From assembly GCA_002471015.1 (NCBI GenBank), contig DKPB01000055.1, forward strand, positions 67,061-131,060: DNA of 64,000 bases, read 5' to 3'. Position 1 is the stretch's first letter, and the number at the start of each line of letters is the position of its first letter. The notes beneath the pieces are model-generated. The model worked only from the letters and a program-made list of their open reading frames with translations. It had not been told where the DNA came from and searched no databases. A program made the position numbers and the translations under genes. The DNA comes from Stenotrophomonas sp. UBA7346 (GTDB taxonomy: Bacteria > Pseudomonadota > Gammaproteobacteria > Xanthomonadales > Xanthomonadaceae). This document shows, one piece after another, positions 33,791-43,450 of this stretch.

Positions 33791-35790
33791 CGATGCTTGG
33801 AAAACTCTCTCTGGATTCACTGCCGCACGATCCGATCGTGCTGACCACGCTCATCGGCGCGATCCTTGGTGGCATCGCCGTGCTGGCGGCGGTCACCAAG
33901 TTCAAGCTGTGGGGCTACCTGTGGAAGGAATGGTTCACCTCGGTGGACCATAAGAAGATCGGCGCGATGTACCTGATCGTGGCGTTCGTGATGCTGCTGC
34001 GCGGCTTCTCCGACGCCATCATGATGCGTGCCCAGCAGGCCGTTGCCGCCGGCGGTGCCGAAGGCTACCTGCCGCCGCACCACTACGACCAGATCTTCAC
34101 CGCCCACGGCGTGATCATGATCTTCTTCGTGGCCATGCCGCTGATCACCGGTCTGATGAACCTGGTGGTGCCGCTGCAGATCGGTGCCCGCGACGTTGCC
34201 TTCCCGTTCCTGAACTCGCTGAGCTTCTGGCTGTTCGTCGCAGGCTGCGGCCTGATGATGATCTCGCTGTGGATCGGTGAGTTCGCCGCGACCGGTTGGC
34301 TGGCGTTCCCGCCCTTGTCGGGGTTGGAATACAGTCCAAGCGTCGGTATGGACTACTACATCTGGGCCCTGCAGGTCTCCGGCCTGGGTACCACGCTGAG
34401 CGGCATCAACTTCTTCATCACCATCCTGAAGATGCGTACCCCGGGCATGAAGCTGATGCAGATGCCGGTGTTCAGCTGGACCGCGCTGGTCACCAACCTG
34501 CTGATCATCGCTGCCTTCCCGGTGCTGACCATCACCCTGGTGCTGCTGACCCTGGACCGTTACCTGGGCACGCACTTCTTCACCAATGATGGTGGCGGCA
34601 ACGCCATGCTGTACATCAACCTGATCTGGATCTGGGGTCACCCCGAGGTCTACATCCTGGTGCTGCCGGCATTTGGTGTGTTCTCCGAAGTGATCGCCAC
34701 GTTCTCGCGCAAGACCCTGTTCGGCTACAAGGGCATGGTCTACGCCACCTGTGCGATCGGCGTGCTGTCGTTCCTGGTATGGCTGCACCACTTCTTCACC
34801 ATGGGTTCGGGTGCCAACGTCAATGCTTTCTTTGGCATCACGACGATGATCATCTCGATCCCGACCGGCGTGAAGATCTTCAACTGGTTGTTCACGATGT
34901 ACCGTGGCCGCGTGCACTTCACCTCGCCGGTGCTGTGGACGATCGGCTTCATGATCACCTTCGTCATTGGCGGCATGACCGGCGTGATGCTGGCGATCCC
35001 GGCCATCGACTTCGTGCTGCACAACTCGCTGTTCCTGATCGCCCACTTCCACAACGTCATCATCGGCGGCGTGGTGTTCGGCATGTTCGCAGGCATCACC
35101 TACTGGTGGCCGAAGATGTTCGGCTTCAAGCTGGACGAGACCTGGGGCAAGCGTGCGTTCTGGGGTTGGTTCATTGGCTTCTACGTGGCCTTCATGCCGC
35201 TGTACGCCCTGGGCTTCATGGGCGCTACCCGCCGCATGCAGAGCTACCCGAACATGGACTACCAGCCGTTCTTCGTCGTTGCCGCTGTCGGCGCCGCGAT
35301 CATCGCCCTGGGCATCCTGTGCCAGGTGATCCAGATCGCCGTGTCCATCCGCGACCGCAAGAAGAACGTCGACCTCACCGGCGACCCGTGGGATGCCCGT
35401 ACCCTGGAGTGGGAAACCGCTTCCCCGGTGCAGTTCTACAACTTCGCCGTGCTGCCCAAGGGCGAGGAACTGGACGATTTCTGGCACCGCAAGCAGCGTG
35501 GCGAGGCATGGGTGCGTCCGGCCAAGTACAGCGACATCCATATGCCGAAGAACACCGGCACCGGCGTTGTCATTGGCGCGTTCAGCCTGGTGCTGGGTTT
35601 TGCGATGGTGTGGCACATCTGGTGGCTGGCCATCGTTGGCCTGGTCGGCATGATCGGTACCTTCATCTACCGCACCTTCGACAAGGACGTGGATTACTGG
35701 GTGCCGGCTGCTGAAGTCGAACGTATCGAGAACGAACACCACAAGCACCTGGTTGCCCAGGGCCTGGTGAAGAATGAGGTGAAGGCATGA
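33787..35790 (+). CDS. cyoB: Cytochrome bo3 ubiquinol oxidase subunit I
   Basis: 667 residues, heme-copper oxidase catalytic subunit with about 15 TM helices. The signature IWIWGHPEVYILVLPAFGVF provides the CuB His and cross-linked Tyr. LHHFFTMG gives the next CuB His pair, and FLIAHFHNVIIGG the heme ligands. It reduces O2 to water and pumps protons. The start is the ATG that overlaps the cyoA stop; a second ATG six bases on is an alternative. The stop overlaps cyoC as ATGA. Confidence 0.96.
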   Translation: MTMLGKLSLDSLPHDPIVLTTLIGAILGGIAVLAAVTKFKLWGYLWKEWFTSVDHKKIGAMYLIVAFVMLLRGFSDAIMMRAQQAVAAGGAEGYLPPHHYDQIFTAHGVIMIFFVAMPLITGLMNLVVPLQIGARDVAFPFLNSLSFWLFVAGCGLMMISLWIGEFAATGWLAFPPLSGLEYSPSVGMDYYIWALQVSGLGTTLSGINFFITILKMRTPGMKLMQMPVFSWTALVTNLLIIAAFPVLTITLVLLTLDRYLGTHFFTNDGGGNAMLYINLIWIWGHPEVYILVLPAFGVFSEVIATFSRKTLFGYKGMVYATCAIGVLSFLVWLHHFFTMGSGANVNAFFGITTMIISIPTGVKIFNWLFTMYRGRVHFTSPVLWTIGFMITFVIGGMTGVMLAIPAIDFVLHNSLFLIAHFHNVIIGGVVFGMFAGITYWWPKMFGFKLDETWGKRAFWGWFIGFYVAFMPLYALGFMGATRRMQSYPNMDYQPFFVVAAVGAAIIALGILCQVIQIAVSIRDRKKNVDLTGDPWDARTLEWETASPVQFYNFAVLPKGEELDDFWHRKQRGEAWVRPAKYSDIHMPKNTGTGVVIGAFSLVLGFAMVWHIWWLAIVGLVGMIGTFIYRTFDKDVDYWVPAAEVERIENEHHKHLVAQGLVKNEVKA

Positions 35791-36425
35791 GCACCAACGC
35801 CCACACGATGACCCACGCCTCCGCCGCGCACGCGGCGGGGCATGGTGATGACCATCACGAGCATCACGACACCAGCGAGAACACCGTCTTCGGTTTCTGG
35901 GTGTACCTGATGAGCGATCTGCTCATCTTCGCCACGCTGTTCGTGACCTACGTGGTGCTGTCCGGCGCCACCAACGGTGGCCCGTCGGCCAAGGACCTGT
36001 TCGAACTGCCGTTCGTCGCATGGGAAACCGCGCTGCTGCTGGTGTCCTCGCTGACCTTCGGCCTGGGCATGATCGCCATGCACCAGTCCAGGCAGGGCCT
36101 GATGTTCTTCTGGCTGGCCATCACCTGGCTGCTGGGTGCCGGCTTCATGGGCATGGAAATCTGGGAGTTCAACCACCTGATCCATAACGGTAACGGTCCG
36201 GACCAGAGTGCCTTCCTGTCGGCGTTCTTCGCTCTGGTCGGTACCCACGGTCTGCACGTGACCGCGGGCCTGCTGTGGCTGCTGGTGATGTTCATCCAGC
36301 TCAAGCAGGACGGCCTGACCCAGCGCAACAAGACCCGCATGGCGTGCCTGAGCCTGTTCTGGCACTTCCTGGACCTGGTCTGGATCGGCGTGTTCTCTGT
36401 CGTTTATCTGTCGGGAGCGATGTAA
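35787..36425 (+). CDS. cyoC: Cytochrome bo3 ubiquinol oxidase subunit III
   Basis: 212 residues with five TM helices. The N-terminus is His-rich (HAAGHGDDHHEHHDTSENTV), then VFGFWVYLMSDLLIFATLF. The helix VGTHGLHVTAGLLWLL is the family's HGxHV motif. It stabilises subunit I. The start overlaps the cyoB stop (ATGA) and the stop shares one base with the cyoD start (TAATG). Confidence 0.95.
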   Translation: MSTNAHTMTHASAAHAAGHGDDHHEHHDTSENTVFGFWVYLMSDLLIFATLFVTYVVLSGATNGGPSAKDLFELPFVAWETALLLVSSLTFGLGMIAMHQSRQGLMFFWLAITWLLGAGFMGMEIWEFNHLIHNGNGPDQSAFLSAFFALVGTHGLHVTAGLLWLLVMFIQLKQDGLTQRNKTRMACLSLFWHFLDLVWIGVFSVVYLSGAM

Positions 36426-36763
36426 TGTCCGCACATGACAATCATGCACACGGTGCCGCTGGCGAGAGCCACGGCAGCGTCAAGTCCTATCTGATCGGCT
36501 TCGTGCTGGCTGCGGTGCTTACCATCATCCCGTTCTGGGTGGTGATGAGCGGTGGCATGTCCAGCTTTGCCACCGGCGCGGTGATCGTGGTTGCAGGCAT
36601 CCTGCAGCTGCTGGTGCACCTGGTGTTCTTCCTGCACCTGGATCGCTCCTCGGCGGCCCGCTGGAACGTCAATGCCGGCATGTTCACCCTGGTGGTGATC
36701 GGCATCATCGTGCTGGGCACGCTGTGGGTCATGTGGAACATGAACTACCACATGATGCACTGA
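36425..36763 (+). CDS. cyoD: Cytochrome bo3 ubiquinol oxidase subunit IV
   Basis: 112 residues from ATG 36425 (MSAHDNHAHGAAGESHGS), with three TM helices including ILQLLVHLVFFLHLD, the CyoD motif. It assists assembly of the CuB centre. It is the last gene: no cyoE (heme O synthase) follows within the window, and a strong terminator comes 25 bases after the stop. Confidence 0.94.
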   Translation: MSAHDNHAHGAAGESHGSVKSYLIGFVLAAVLTIIPFWVVMSGGMSSFATGAVIVVAGILQLLVHLVFFLHLDRSSAARWNVNAGMFTLVVIGIIVLGTLWVMWNMNYHMMH

Positions 36764-36787
36764 GCGTTCTGCTCGACGCTGTGCAAG

Positions 36788-36819
36788 GAAGGCCGCCGCA
36801 AGGCGGCCTTCTTTTTTTT
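36788..36819 (+). terminator. Intrinsic terminator of the cyo operon
   Basis: 10-bp perfect stem GAAGGCCGCC / GGCGGCCTTC with a GCAA tetraloop and eight T residues. From 36820 to 37088 I see no gene. Confidence 0.95.
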
Positions 36820-37088
36820 CAGGGCAGCAGCGGCTGGAGCCTTCCGGCAGAGGCGGTCAATCCAGAGCAGCCTCGCTTCTGAACTGCGGAATGGGTCAGT
36901 TCTTCCGGTAAGGAGGGCGTCAGCTGGGAAGCGCCGCTAGCCAGCGCTCACGACCGGGCCACGACCATGGGAGTGGGGCACGGCCACCATCCGGTCGGGC
37001 GTCAGCCGCGAGCCAATGGCATTGAACGCAAGCACCGGACAATAGTCCTGCGTATTGCGGAGCGATCTGGGCCTGCGCTGGGCGTGTT

Positions 37089-37110
37089 GCTGAGCATGGC
37101 TCGGCACTAC
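37089..37110 (-). repeat. SMAG/REP palindrome, slightly degenerate
   Basis: GCTGAGC-ATG-GCTCGGC followed by ACTAC, one base off the common form. It lies 15 bases beyond the stop codon of the GGDEF-EAL gene. Confidence 0.75.
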
Positions 37111-37125
37111 CGGCCGCGTTGGGAT

Positions 37126-39186
37126 TCAGCCGACCTTGCGCATGAACTCGGTGGCATCCATGGGACGGCCCAGGTGGTAGCCCTGCAATACGTCGCAGCC
37201 CATTTCGCCGAGGAAATCGCGTTGCGCTGCCGTCTCCACGCCTTCGGCGACCACCTGCAGCTGCAGTGAGCGGCCCAGCGCGATGATGGAGGCGACGATG
37301 GCGGCATCTTCGCTGTTGTGCTCAAGATCGCGCACGAAGGCACGATCGATTTTCAACTCGGTCGCCGGCATGCGCTTGAGGTACAGCAGGCTGGAATAGC
37401 CCGTGCCGAAATCGTCGATGGCGATCTGCACCCCCATATCGGTCAGTGCCTGCAGCATCTGCAGGGTTGCCTCCACATCCTTCATGGCCGTGCTTTCGGT
37501 CACTTCCAGGGTCAGCTGGTGGGCCGCGATGGCATGCCGCTGCAAGGTGCGGCGCACGCTGTCCACCAGGGTCGGGGAGGAGAACTGCATCGGTGACAGA
37601 TTCACCGCCATCGTCCAATCCGCATTGCCGGCATCGTGCCACTGGCGCAGCTGTGCGCAGGCCTGGTCCAGTACCCACTCGCCGATCGGGATGATCAATC
37701 CGCTGCGTTCGGCAATGGGGATGAAGACATCCGGCGACAGCAGGCCCAGCTCGGGGTGCTGCCAGCGCAACAGGGCCTCGGCACCGCTGGGCCGCTGGTT
37801 GGCGGCCGGGAACTTGGGTTGGTAGTGCAGCACCAGCTCGTTGCGGGCGATGGCGCGGCGCAGGTCCTGCAGCAGGCGCAGGCGTTGGCGGGTGCCAGCC
37901 TGCATGGTCGCGGTGAAGAAGGCATGGCCGTTCCGGCCTGCCTGCTTGACGTGGTACATGGCAGCGTCGGCATGCGCCATCAGCTCACGCTCGTCGTTGG
38001 CGTCTTCGGGATACAGCGCCACGCCGATGCTCACGCTGCAGATCAGCTCGGCATTGTCGAGCTGGAACGGCTCGGCCACGGCCGCGCAGATCTGCTCCGC
38101 CAGCAGGGCCGCATCGTCCGGGCTGTCCACCGCGGTAACGATCACGAATTCGTCGCCACCGAGCCGGGCAAAGGTGTCCTGCGCGCGCAGCAGGGTGCTT
38201 ACTTGTTGGCTGAACTGCACCAGCAAACGGTCGCCGAGCTGGTGGCCGTAGGCATCATTGACGTTCTTGAAACCGTCCAGGTCGCAGAACATCAACGCCA
38301 GCCCATGGTCGCGCCGTTGCGCCTTTTCGATGGCCTGCTCGATGCGGTCCTGCAGCAGCATGCGGTTGGGCAGTTGGGTGAGTGGATCGTGCAGGGCGGC
38401 CTGCACCAGTTTTTCGTTGGCGTTGGCCAGTGAGTGGGCAAGGATGCCGGTGCGCAGCCGCATCTGCCGGTCGAACACCGACGCAAGCAGGGCAATGGCC
38501 AGGGTGGCCAGGGTGGTGACGATGACCAGCCCGGCCAACCAGTGCGTATCCAGGCCACCGTCGCGCACCGCGCCGCATATCGCGCCTGCGGGGAAGCGCG
38601 CGGCGGCCATGCCGGTGTAGTGCATGCCAACGATGGCCAGGCCCATGACCAGCGAGGCCAGCAGCCGCATCGGCAGCACGTGGCGGCGTTCGCCGCGCAG
38701 TCGCATCGCGATCCACAGCGCAGCGCCCGACGCCGCGATGGCAATGGCCAGGGACGCAGCAAACCTGGCCGGGTCGTAGTCGATGCCCGGCTGCATCTGC
38801 AGCGCCGCCATGCCGATGTAGTGCATGCCTGCGATGCCCAGCCCCATCAGCACCGCACCGGCCAGCAGGCGCCGCCCGGGCAGGTGCTCGTGCGACACCA
38901 GCCACAGCGCATAGGCCGAGGCGGCGATGGACGCGGCCAGTGAGTAGCCGGTCATCGCCAGGTCATAGCCCATCGGCACAGGCAGTTTGAAGGCAAGCAT
39001 GCCGATGAAGTGCATCGACCAGATGCCCATGCCCATGGCCAACGCACCGCAGGCCAGCCAGATGCGGGCAGCCCGGCTGCTGCGGTTGGTGGCAACGCGG
39101 CCGGACATGTCCAACGCGGTATATGAAGCAAGAATCGCCACCAGCAGTGAGAAGGTGACGAGGCTCTGGCTGTAGCTGCCAGTCAT
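37126..39186 (-). CDS. MHYT-GGDEF-EAL membrane cyclic-di-GMP enzyme (MucR-like)
   Basis: 686 residues. Seven hydrophobic segments in the first 250 residues carry the MHYT repeats (SMHFIGML, GMHYIGMA, GMHYTGMA), a proposed copper/O2/NO sensor. The GGDEF domain has an intact LGGDEF at 343-347, so diguanylate cyclase activity is possible. The EAL domain has GAEALLRW (EAL 470-472) and DDFGTGYSSL, so phosphodiesterase activity is also possible. The architecture equals Pseudomonas MucR and YkoW. Its position next to a quinol oxidase operon fits a gas- or redox-sensing role, but that is inference. Confidence 0.93.
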   Translation of the reverse strand: MTGSYSQSLVTFSLLVAILASYTALDMSGRVATNRSSRAARIWLACGALAMGMGIWSMHFIGMLAFKLPVPMGYDLAMTGYSLAASIAASAYALWLVSHEHLPGRRLLAGAVLMGLGIAGMHYIGMAALQMQPGIDYDPARFAASLAIAIAASGAALWIAMRLRGERRHVLPMRLLASLVMGLAIVGMHYTGMAAARFPAGAICGAVRDGGLDTHWLAGLVIVTTLATLAIALLASVFDRQMRLRTGILAHSLANANEKLVQAALHDPLTQLPNRMLLQDRIEQAIEKAQRRDHGLALMFCDLDGFKNVNDAYGHQLGDRLLVQFSQQVSTLLRAQDTFARLGGDEFVIVTAVDSPDDAALLAEQICAAVAEPFQLDNAELICSVSIGVALYPEDANDERELMAHADAAMYHVKQAGRNGHAFFTATMQAGTRQRLRLLQDLRRAIARNELVLHYQPKFPAANQRPSGAEALLRWQHPELGLLSPDVFIPIAERSGLIIPIGEWVLDQACAQLRQWHDAGNADWTMAVNLSPMQFSSPTLVDSVRRTLQRHAIAAHQLTLEVTESTAMKDVEATLQMLQALTDMGVQIAIDDFGTGYSSLLYLKRMPATELKIDRAFVRDLEHNSEDAAIVASIIALGRSLQLQVVAEGVETAAQRDFLGEMGCDVLQGYHLGRPMDATEFMRKVG

Positions 39187-39325
39187 TGAGATTCCAATGG
39201 GCCCGAAGCAGGAGGCCCCGCTGGACTAGCGGCTGCGGCCGGCCAGACTTTAGAGCGGTCGCAGTGTTTGCGACGGGCCTCGGCTATTCTGCTGCAACTG
39301 ACTTCTCGACACAGTGAATATCTGC

Positions 39326-40708
39326 ATGGCCAAGACCCGCAGCGCCTATGTCTGCAGCGAATGTGGCGCCGAGTACAGCAAGTGGCAGGGCCAGTGCACC
39401 GAATGTGGCGCATGGAACGTGCTCAGCGAGATCGTGCTGGAAACCGCAGCTGCCGCCAAATCGCCAGCGGCCCGCCGCAGCGGTTGGGCCGGCAAGGTCG
39501 AGACACCGAAGATCACTGCATTGAAGGACGTCCAGCAGACCGATCACCTGCGTGTTTCCACCGGCATCGGTGAGTTCGACCGGGTGCTGGGCGGCGGCCT
39601 GGTCGAGGGAGCGGTGGTGCTGGTGGGCGGTGACCCGGGCATCGGCAAGTCCACCCTGTTGTTGCAGGCGGTGGCGAAGATGGCAGGCACCTTGCCGGTG
39701 CTGTACGTCACCGGTGAAGAGTCGCTGGCGCAGGTGGCTGGGCGCGCGGTACGTCTGGATCTACCCCTGGAAGGGGTCAACGCGCTGGCCGAAACCGGCG
39801 TTGAACACATTCTGCAGCATGCGGCCACGGCACGCCCCAAGCTGATCGTGGCCGACTCGGTGCAGACCTTGTGGACCGAGGCACTGACCGCGGCGCCCGG
39901 CTCGGTCAGTCAGGTCCGTGAGAGTGCCGCGCGGCTGGTGCGCTTTGCCAAGGAAACCGGCACCGCCGTGTTCCTGGTTGGCCACGTCACCAAGGAGGGC
40001 GGCATCGCCGGCCCGCGCGTGCTCGAGCACATGGTCGATGCTGTGCTGTACTTCGAGGGTGAAAGCGGCAGCCGTTTCCGTGTGCTGCGCGCGTTCAAGA
40101 ACCGCTTTGGCGCGGTCAACGAGCTCGGCGTGTTCGCGATGGGCGAGAAGGGCTTGAAGGAAGTACCCAATCCCTCGGCCATCTTCCTGTCCGGTGGCAG
40201 TACCCGCCAGCCCGGCAGTTGCGTGATGGTCACCCGCGAGGGCACCCGCCCGCTGCTTGTGGAAGTACAGGCGCTGGTCGACTCCTCGCCGTTGTCCAAT
40301 CCGCGGCGGGTGGCGGTAGGCCTGGAACAGAACCGGCTGGCGATGCTGCTGGCGGTGTTGCACCGCCATGGCGGCGTGCTGGTCGGCGACCAGGACGTCT
40401 TCGTCAACGTGGTCGGTGGTATTCGCGTGCAGGAGACCGCGGTGGATTTGCCGGTGTTGCTGGCGGTGCTGTCCTCGCTGCAGGACCGGCCCTTGGCCGA
40501 GAAGACCATCGCCTTTGGCGAAGTGGGTCTTTCCGGCGAGATCCGCCCCGTGCCGAACGGCGAGGACCGCCTGCGCGAGGCGGCCACCCATGGCTTCAAG
40601 CGTGCCATCGTGCCCAAGGCCAATGCGCCCAAGGCCGGCGCGGTGAAGGGCATGGAAGTGATCGCGGTGGAGCGGCTGTCGCAGGCGCTGGAAGCCGCGA
40701 TGGAGTGA
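39326..40708 (+). CDS. radA: DNA repair protein RadA (branch-migration ATPase)
   Basis: 460 residues from ATG 39326 (MAKTRSAYVC). N-terminal four-Cys zinc finger (CSECG … CTECG), Walker A GGDPGIGKSTLL, the RadA-specific FKNRFG motif (RAFKNRFGAVNELG), and a C-terminal Lon-protease-like domain (GGIRVQETAVDLPVLLAVLS, GLSGEIRPV). It extends heteroduplex DNA in RecA-dependent recombination. An in-frame ATG 12 bases upstream is less likely. Confidence 0.96.
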   Translation: MAKTRSAYVCSECGAEYSKWQGQCTECGAWNVLSEIVLETAAAAKSPAARRSGWAGKVETPKITALKDVQQTDHLRVSTGIGEFDRVLGGGLVEGAVVLVGGDPGIGKSTLLLQAVAKMAGTLPVLYVTGEESLAQVAGRAVRLDLPLEGVNALAETGVEHILQHAATARPKLIVADSVQTLWTEALTAAPGSVSQVRESAARLVRFAKETGTAVFLVGHVTKEGGIAGPRVLEHMVDAVLYFEGESGSRFRVLRAFKNRFGAVNELGVFAMGEKGLKEVPNPSAIFLSGGSTRQPGSCVMVTREGTRPLLVEVQALVDSSPLSNPRRVAVGLEQNRLAMLLAVLHRHGGVLVGDQDVFVNVVGGIRVQETAVDLPVLLAVLSSLQDRPLAEKTIAFGEVGLSGEIRPVPNGEDRLREAATHGFKRAIVPKANAPKAGAVKGMEVIAVERLSQALEAAME

Positions 40709-40713
40709 GCCTA

Positions 40714-40806
40714 GTAATGCCGAGCCATGCTCGGCAGGGACGCTACCTGTAGTGCCGAGCCATGCTCGGCAGAGGCGCTACCTGTAGTGCCGAGCCATGC
40801 TCGGCA
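40714..40806 (+). repeat. Three SMAG palindromes in a 35-bp tandem array
   Basis: Palindromes begin at 40714, 40749 and 40784, exactly 35 bases apart, each GTA(A/G)TGCCGAGC then CATGCTCGGC. The linker is AG(G/A)G(A/G)CGCTACCT. The array begins five bases after radA. From 40807 to 40966 I see no gene, only a short stem-like CTTACACC-type repeat with its inverse (GTGTAAGCC at 40840 region). Confidence 0.88.
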
Positions 40807-40966
40807 AGGGGCTTTCGCAAAGACCCAGCTTGTAGCAGCGGTGTAAGCCCCGAATCTGATAGTCGCTCCGATCCAGAGATGCCTGCAATTTCATCGCCGC
40901 CCGCTTTGCGGCTTACACCCCTCCCACAAGAGGGCGGTGGGTAGGTGCATTGGTGGGAAGGCCTCT

Positions 40967-40988
40967 GCCGAGCATGGCTCGGCACTAC
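40967..40988 (-). repeat. SMAG palindrome opposing the tandem array
   Basis: GCCGAGC-ATG-GCTCGGC then ACTAC, inverted relative to the three copies at 40714-40806. It borders the end of the ypjD-like gene. Confidence 0.85.
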
Positions 40989-40996
40989 AGGCCGGG

Positions 40997-41788
40997 TCAG
41001 CCGCGGCCCAGCACCAGCTCGATAACGAACTGGCTGCCAAAGAAAGCCAGCAGCAACAACGCCATCGCGCTCAGGGTCCAGTGCACCGCCTTGATGCCGC
41101 GCCAGCCATAGCGCCGGCGGCCAATCAACAAGGTGCCGAAGACCAGCCACGACAGCACGCTGAGCACGGTTTTGTGCACCAGCTTCTGCGCCAGCAGGTT
41201 GTCGACAAACAGCACGCCGGTGAGCAGGGTCAGGGTCAGCAGGCTGAAGCCCACCGCGATCGTGCGGAACAGCAGGGTTTCCAGGTCGGCCAGCGGCGGC
41301 AGTGCGCGCAGCCAGGGGCGGAAATCGCGGCGCCGCAGTGCACGCTCCTGCAGCCACAACATGACCGCCAGCAGCGCGGCGACACTCAGCGTGGCATAGG
41401 CCAGCAGGGCCAGCCAGGCGTGCAATGCCAGCCGCCAGCCCAGCACCTTGCTCGGCTCATGGCCGTAGCCGTGATAGGCCAGCAGCAGGATCGCGGCCGT
41501 GGGGAAGACCAGTACGCCCAGCGCCGCCATCCGCCCGCGCGCACCAACGAAGGTGGTCAGCAGCGCCATGCCCAGGCCTACCAGCGACAAGGCGGCGAAG
41601 AAGTGCATGTCCGGGCCGCCGCTGGTGCGCAGGGCCACCAGCAGGTGGTAACCGCCATGCAATACCACGGCCGCGCCTGCGGGCAGCAGCCAGCCGCGGG
41701 AGGGGGCGCTGCGGTCTGCGCTAAGCCCGCGCACGAGCAGGGCCGTGGCCAGCAGATACAGTGCGGTGGCGATGAGAACGATTGTCAT
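40997..41788 (-). CDS. YpjD/CcsA-type inner-membrane protein (cytochrome c assembly family)
   Basis: 263 residues from ATG 41788 (MTIVLIATALYLLATALLV), with eight or nine TM helices. Conserved His occur in LHGGYHLL, RLALHAWLALLAYA and AQKLVHKTVLSVLSW, matching the CcsA/HemX heme-handling fold. Divergent placement from ffh is the standard order in gamma-proteobacteria, where the gene is called ypjD or corE. Its exact job is unclear. Confidence 0.88.
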   Translation of the reverse strand: MTIVLIATALYLLATALLVRGLSADRSAPSRGWLLPAGAAVVLHGGYHLLVALRTSGGPDMHFFAALSLVGLGMALLTTFVGARGRMAALGVLVFPTAAILLLAYHGYGHEPSKVLGWRLALHAWLALLAYATLSVAALLAVMLWLQERALRRRDFRPWLRALPPLADLETLLFRTIAVGFSLLTLTLLTGVLFVDNLLAQKLVHKTVLSVLSWLVFGTLLIGRRRYGWRGIKAVHWTLSAMALLLLAFFGSQFVIELVLGRG

Positions 41789-41897
41789 CGGCACAGTTTC
41801 GCACACGGGCCCGCCGCTGGCGACGTGATCCGCCAGTGGCGGCGCTGGCCGCTATACTTGGCAACTCTGTATCCACGCTCCGCAGGTTGCACCGTAT

Positions 41898-43283
41898 ATG
41901 TTCGAGTCACTGACCCAGCGCCTTTCCGGCACCATCGAGCGCCTGCGTGGGCGCGGCCGCCTGACCGAGGAAAACATCCGCGAAGCCACGCGCGAGGTCC
42001 GCATCGCCCTGCTGGAGGCTGACGTGGCCTTGCCGGTGGTGCAGGCGCTGGTCGAGAAGATCAAGGTGCGCGCGGTCGGCCAGGAAGTGCTCAAGTCGCT
42101 GACCCCGGGCCAGGCCCTGATCAAGGTCGTGCGCGACGAGCTGACCGCGGTGATGGGCTCGCAGGCCACCGACCTGAACCTCAACGTGCCGGCCCCGGCC
42201 ATCATCCTGATGGCGGGCCTGCAGGGTGCGGGCAAGACCACCACCGTGGGCAAGCTGGCCAAGCACCTGAAGGAAAAGCGCAAGAAGAAGGTCATGGTGG
42301 TCTCGGCCGACGTCTACCGCCCGGCCGCCATCGAGCAGTTGAAGACGCTGGCCGACCAGGTCGGCGTGCTGTTCTTCCCGTCCAGCCCGGACCAGAAGCC
42401 GGTGGACATCGTCCGCGCCGCCATCGACGACGCACGCAAGTCCTTCGCCGACGTGCTGCTGGTGGATACCGCCGGCCGCCTGGCCATCGACGAAGCGATG
42501 ATGGCCGAGATCAAGGCCCTGCACGCGGCGATCAACCCGGCTGAAACCCTGTTCGTGGTCGACTCGATGACCGGCCAGGACGCGGCCAACACCGCCAAGG
42601 CTTTCGGTGAGGCGCTGCCGCTGACCGGCGTGGTGCTGACCAAGACCGACGGTGACGCCCGTGGCGGCGCCGCGCTGAGTGTGCGCTACATCACCGGCAA
42701 GCCGATCAAATTCACCGGTACCGGTGAAAAGGTCGACGGCCTGGATGTGTTCCATCCCGAGCGTGTGGCCAGCCGCATCCTCGACATGGGCGACGTGCTG
42801 TCGCTGGTGGAGCAGGTCGAACAGCAGGTCGACAAGGACAAGGCACAGAAGCTGGCCGAGAAGGTCGCCAAGGGCAAGAAGTTCGATTTGAACGACATGC
42901 GCGACCAGCTGGAGCAGATGCAGAACATGGGCGGCATCGGTGGCCTGATGGACAAGCTGCCAGGCCTGGGCCAGGTGCCCGAGCACCTGAAGCAGCAGGT
43001 CAGCCAGAGCAAGGAAGTGCCGCGCATGATCGCCATCATCAACTCGATGACCAAGAAGGAGCGCCGCAACCCGGGGCTGCTCAATGGCTCGCGACGTGCC
43101 CGCATCGCGCGCGGCTCTGGCACCCAGCCGGCCGACGTCAACAAGTTGATGAAGCAGTACATGCAGATGGAAAAGATGATGGGCAAGCTTGCCGGTGGTG
43201 GCATGAAGGGCATGCTGCGCAACATGAAGGGCATGCTTGGTGCCATGGGCGGCGGCAAGGGCGGCGGCCTGCCGTTCCGTTGA
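41898..43283 (+). CDS. ffh: Signal recognition particle GTPase Ffh
   Basis: 461 residues. N domain (LTQRLSGTIERLRGRGRLTE), G domain with GLQGAGKTTTVGKLA, DTAGRL and TKTDGDARGG, then a Met-rich M domain (EQMQNMGGIGGLMDKLPGLG; KQYMQMEKMMGKLAG). Binds 4.5S RNA and signal sequences to target inner-membrane proteins. A TATACT at 41852 may be its -10. Confidence 0.97.
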   Translation: MFESLTQRLSGTIERLRGRGRLTEENIREATREVRIALLEADVALPVVQALVEKIKVRAVGQEVLKSLTPGQALIKVVRDELTAVMGSQATDLNLNVPAPAIILMAGLQGAGKTTTVGKLAKHLKEKRKKKVMVVSADVYRPAAIEQLKTLADQVGVLFFPSSPDQKPVDIVRAAIDDARKSFADVLLVDTAGRLAIDEAMMAEIKALHAAINPAETLFVVDSMTGQDAANTAKAFGEALPLTGVVLTKTDGDARGGAALSVRYITGKPIKFTGTGEKVDGLDVFHPERVASRILDMGDVLSLVEQVEQQVDKDKAQKLAEKVAKGKKFDLNDMRDQLEQMQNMGGIGGLMDKLPGLGQVPEHLKQQVSQSKEVPRMIAIINSMTKKERRNPGLLNGSRRARIARGSGTQPADVNKLMKQYMQMEKMMGKLAGGGMKGMLRNMKGMLGAMGGGKGGGLPFR

Positions 43284-43450
43284 GTGCGTTCCGGTGGGGG
43301 CGGCTGGGGGCGGCGCGCCTTTGCTTCCCTCGCCAGGGGGTAATTCCAAACCCCGCTGCGCAGCTCTTCCTGCTTGACGTGAGAGGGGCGTCAAGCTCCC
43401 GCTGGTGCCGCGCAAGGTAGTCGTTGTTTCCCACCCGGAGGCAGTCGCCC

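Noticed and set aside
36820..37088. Possible small gene after the cyo terminator
   Set aside because: No frame has both a start with a ribosome-binding site and protein-like composition.
41829..41857. Sigma-70 promoter for ffh
   Set aside because: A TATACT -10 is present, but the -35 at the right spacing (CCGCCA) is poor, so it is only mentioned in the ffh entry.
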